Positions 12,547 to 13,489 of a stretch of DNA of 13,489 nucleotides are shown piece by piece. A model generated the notes under the pieces. That model saw nothing but the letters and a program-made list of their open reading frames with translations. It had not been told where the DNA came from and made no database searches. Within the stretch, counting starts at the first letter, position 1; every line of letters begins with the position of its first letter. The position numbers were made by a program, and so were the translations under genes. Origin of the DNA: an uncultured Oscillospiraceae bacterium (GTDB lineage Bacteria; Bacillota; Clostridia; Oscillospirales; Oscillospiraceae); assembly GCA_944385645.1 (NCBI GenBank), contig CALWYA010000017.1, positions 1 to 13,489 on the forward strand. Direction: 5' to 3'.

Positions 12547-13188
12547 ATGACATTAGGCGAACAGTTGAAGGAGCTGCGGACCCGGACAGGCTTTTCCCAG
12601 GAAATGGTGGCCGAGCGGGTAGGCGTGAGCCGGCAGGCGGTGACCAAGTGGGAGTCTGGGCGGACCCTCCCCACGGCGGAGAATCTGGCCGCTCTGGCTC
12701 AGCTCTATCAGGTCCCTTTGGAGGTCCTGGGAGAGGACCGCTCCGCCCAGGTGCGGGATGGGGAGGACAACCCCATGCTCCGGGAGAACAAGACCGTGAT
12801 CGCCCTGTCCGCCCAGCTGGGGGCGCTCTACGGCTGTGCCTGGAATGTGCCCGGCCTGCTGAACAACAAGGGAGAGCCCTGGAACGGCCTGCTGCCCCTT
12901 CTGCTGGGCGGGCTGCTGCTGACCCTGTGCTCCATGTGGACGGTGTGGAACCTGTCCTTCGCGCCCAGTCTGGCCCAAAAGCGGCGGAATCTGGCCATTG
13001 AGCTGCGCTATATGGGGCTCCAGCTGGCCTTGGCCGGACTGACCGGATGGCTGGGCCTGGGTCTGGCGGGGCTGGCAGCGGCAGTGGGGGTGCTGATTTT
13101 CTACCTGAAGGTAATTAACCCCAAGTATATGGGGCGGAACCTGTGGTGGCGGGGACCGAAGCGGCGAAAGCCGGCCGACCAACCATAA
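12547..13188 (+). CDS. XRE-family regulator with C-terminal membrane helices
   Basis: A 213-residue protein with an N-terminal Cro/CI-type helix-turn-helix (residues ~4-60: LGEQLKELRTRTGFSQEMVA, then GVSRQAVTKWESGRTLPTAE). A linker (~62-82) leads to hydrophobic segments at about 83-101, 114-134, 153-170 and 172-190. The last is followed by a basic tail (GPKRRKPADQP). This is therefore a membrane-anchored regulator, a layout common in Firmicutes, often with a signal-sensing or membrane-stress role. The target genes are unknown. ATG 12547 has GAGGTG (12533-12538) in front at good spacing. The gene has its own promoter and terminator, so it is a single-gene unit. Confidence 0.9.
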   Translation: MTLGEQLKELRTRTGFSQEMVAERVGVSRQAVTKWESGRTLPTAENLAALAQLYQVPLEVLGEDRSAQVRDGEDNPMLRENKTVIALSAQLGALYGCAWNVPGLLNNKGEPWNGLLPLLLGGLLLTLCSMWTVWNLSFAPSLAQKRRNLAIELRYMGLQLALAGLTGWLGLGLAGLAAAVGVLIFYLKVINPKYMGRNLWWRGPKRRKPADQP

Positions 13189-13192
13189 AATC

Positions 13193-13224
13193 ACGAGCGG
13201 CCCGCAGACTTGCGGGCCGCTCGT
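13193..13224. terminator. Bidirectional terminator between XRE and YibE/F genes
   Basis: A perfect 14-bp stem, ACGAGCGGCCCGCA (13193-13206) and its complement (13211-13224), with loop GACT, lies between convergent genes. It ends 1 nt before the YibE/F stop. AAAATC on the left would give GATTTT on the minus strand, a useful U run in that direction. Confidence 0.82.
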
Positions 13225-13225
13225 C

Positions 13226-13489
13226 TCAGCTTTGGGCAGGGGAGGCCGGAACGGGCTCTGCGTTCGGGGCCGTCTCGCGCCTGTTCCGGGCCAGAAACAG
13301 CCCGGCGCACAGGGCGGTGAAGGGGGCCACGGTGACTAGGCCGAAGGAGCCGATAACCGTGTGGATGAGCTCGGCGGCCACATACTTGTAGTTGAGGATG
13401 TGGTCCACCGGAGTGCCCTGGGCCATGAAGACCATGAGCAGGGCGATATAGCCCCCGGAGTAGGCGAACAGCAGGGTGGTGGTCATGGT
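13226..13489 (-). CDS. YibE/F family membrane protein, C-terminal end (5' truncated)
   Basis: Only the last ~87 residues are present. They include two membrane helices and a short polar tail. LLFAYSGGYIALLMVFMAQG and the later ELIHTVIGSFGLVTVAPFTA match the end of YibE/F-like proteins, polytopic membrane proteins of unknown function that are widespread in Firmicutes. The reading frame continues without a stop past the window edge, so the Met at 13486 is probably internal. The C-terminal tail (RNRRETAPNAEPVPASPAQS) is variable. It is convergent with the XRE gene, with a shared terminator between. Confidence 0.82.
   Translation of the reverse strand, partial: TMTTTLLFAYSGGYIALLMVFMAQGTPVDHILNYKYVAAELIHTVIGSFGLVTVAPFTALCAGLFLARNRRETAPNAEPVPASPAQS

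Noticed and set aside
1..13489. CRISPR array, transposon, integrase, tRNA or rRNA
   Set aside because: No direct-repeat array, transposase or recombinase motif, cloverleaf-like sequence or rRNA segment was seen on either strand.

Overview
The window looks like chromosome from a high-GC, spore-forming Clostridia, most likely an Oscillospiraceae gut bacterium of the Flavonifractor/Lawsonibacter type. Support for this: a clear forespore sigma factor (SigG), IreB, a DUF975/CmpB-type membrane protein, low-GC-Gram-positive style Shine-Dalgarno sites, and GC-rich coding DNA with GC-rich hairpin terminators. The genus is an inference. I see no rRNA, tRNA, CRISPR array, insertion sequence or phage gene.

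Layout. Positions 1-971 (+): the C-terminal end of an FtsK/SpoIIIE translocase, then a DUF4085-like protein. Positions 1019-1387: ireB as a single-gene unit with its own promoter and terminator. Positions 1443-3667 (+): a DUF523 protein and a large DUF975-CmpB membrane protein. Positions 3683-4570 (+): sigG, with a forespore-type promoter and a hairpin over its ribosome binding site, ending in a perfect 20-bp terminator stem. Positions 4575-7772 (-): ZIP metal transporter, PiT phosphate transporter and DNA polymerase IV, read leftward from the polymerase. Positions 7804-8790: a divergent promoter region with a LexA-box-like site, then an SPL-family radical SAM protein (+). Positions 8822-10160 (-): a SAM methyltransferase and a TetR regulator with operator-like repeats. 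Positions 10268-12461 (+): an ECF sigma factor translationally coupled to a multi-pass membrane protein, probably its anti-sigma factor. Positions 12498-13224 (+): a membrane-anchored XRE regulator. Positions 13226-13489 (-): the C-terminal end of a YibE/F-like protein.

How the parts work together. Three pieces look like coherent modules. (1) sigG carries a sigmaF/sigmaG-like promoter inside the 5' half of a hairpin whose 3' half covers the Shine-Dalgarno. Read-through mRNA would therefore be poorly translated, while mRNA from the local promoter would be free. (2) DNA polymerase IV and the SPL-like radical SAM protein are divergent, share a 127-bp control region with a LexA-like box, and both carry clamp-binding-like motifs (QLDLF; C-terminal QLTFF). 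This suggests a DNA-damage pair. (3) The ECF sigma/membrane protein pair and the XRE-membrane protein are two adjacent envelope-linked regulators. Most of the window is otherwise ordinary housekeeping and accessory chromosome. The most interesting signals are in the control regions rather than in new protein families.
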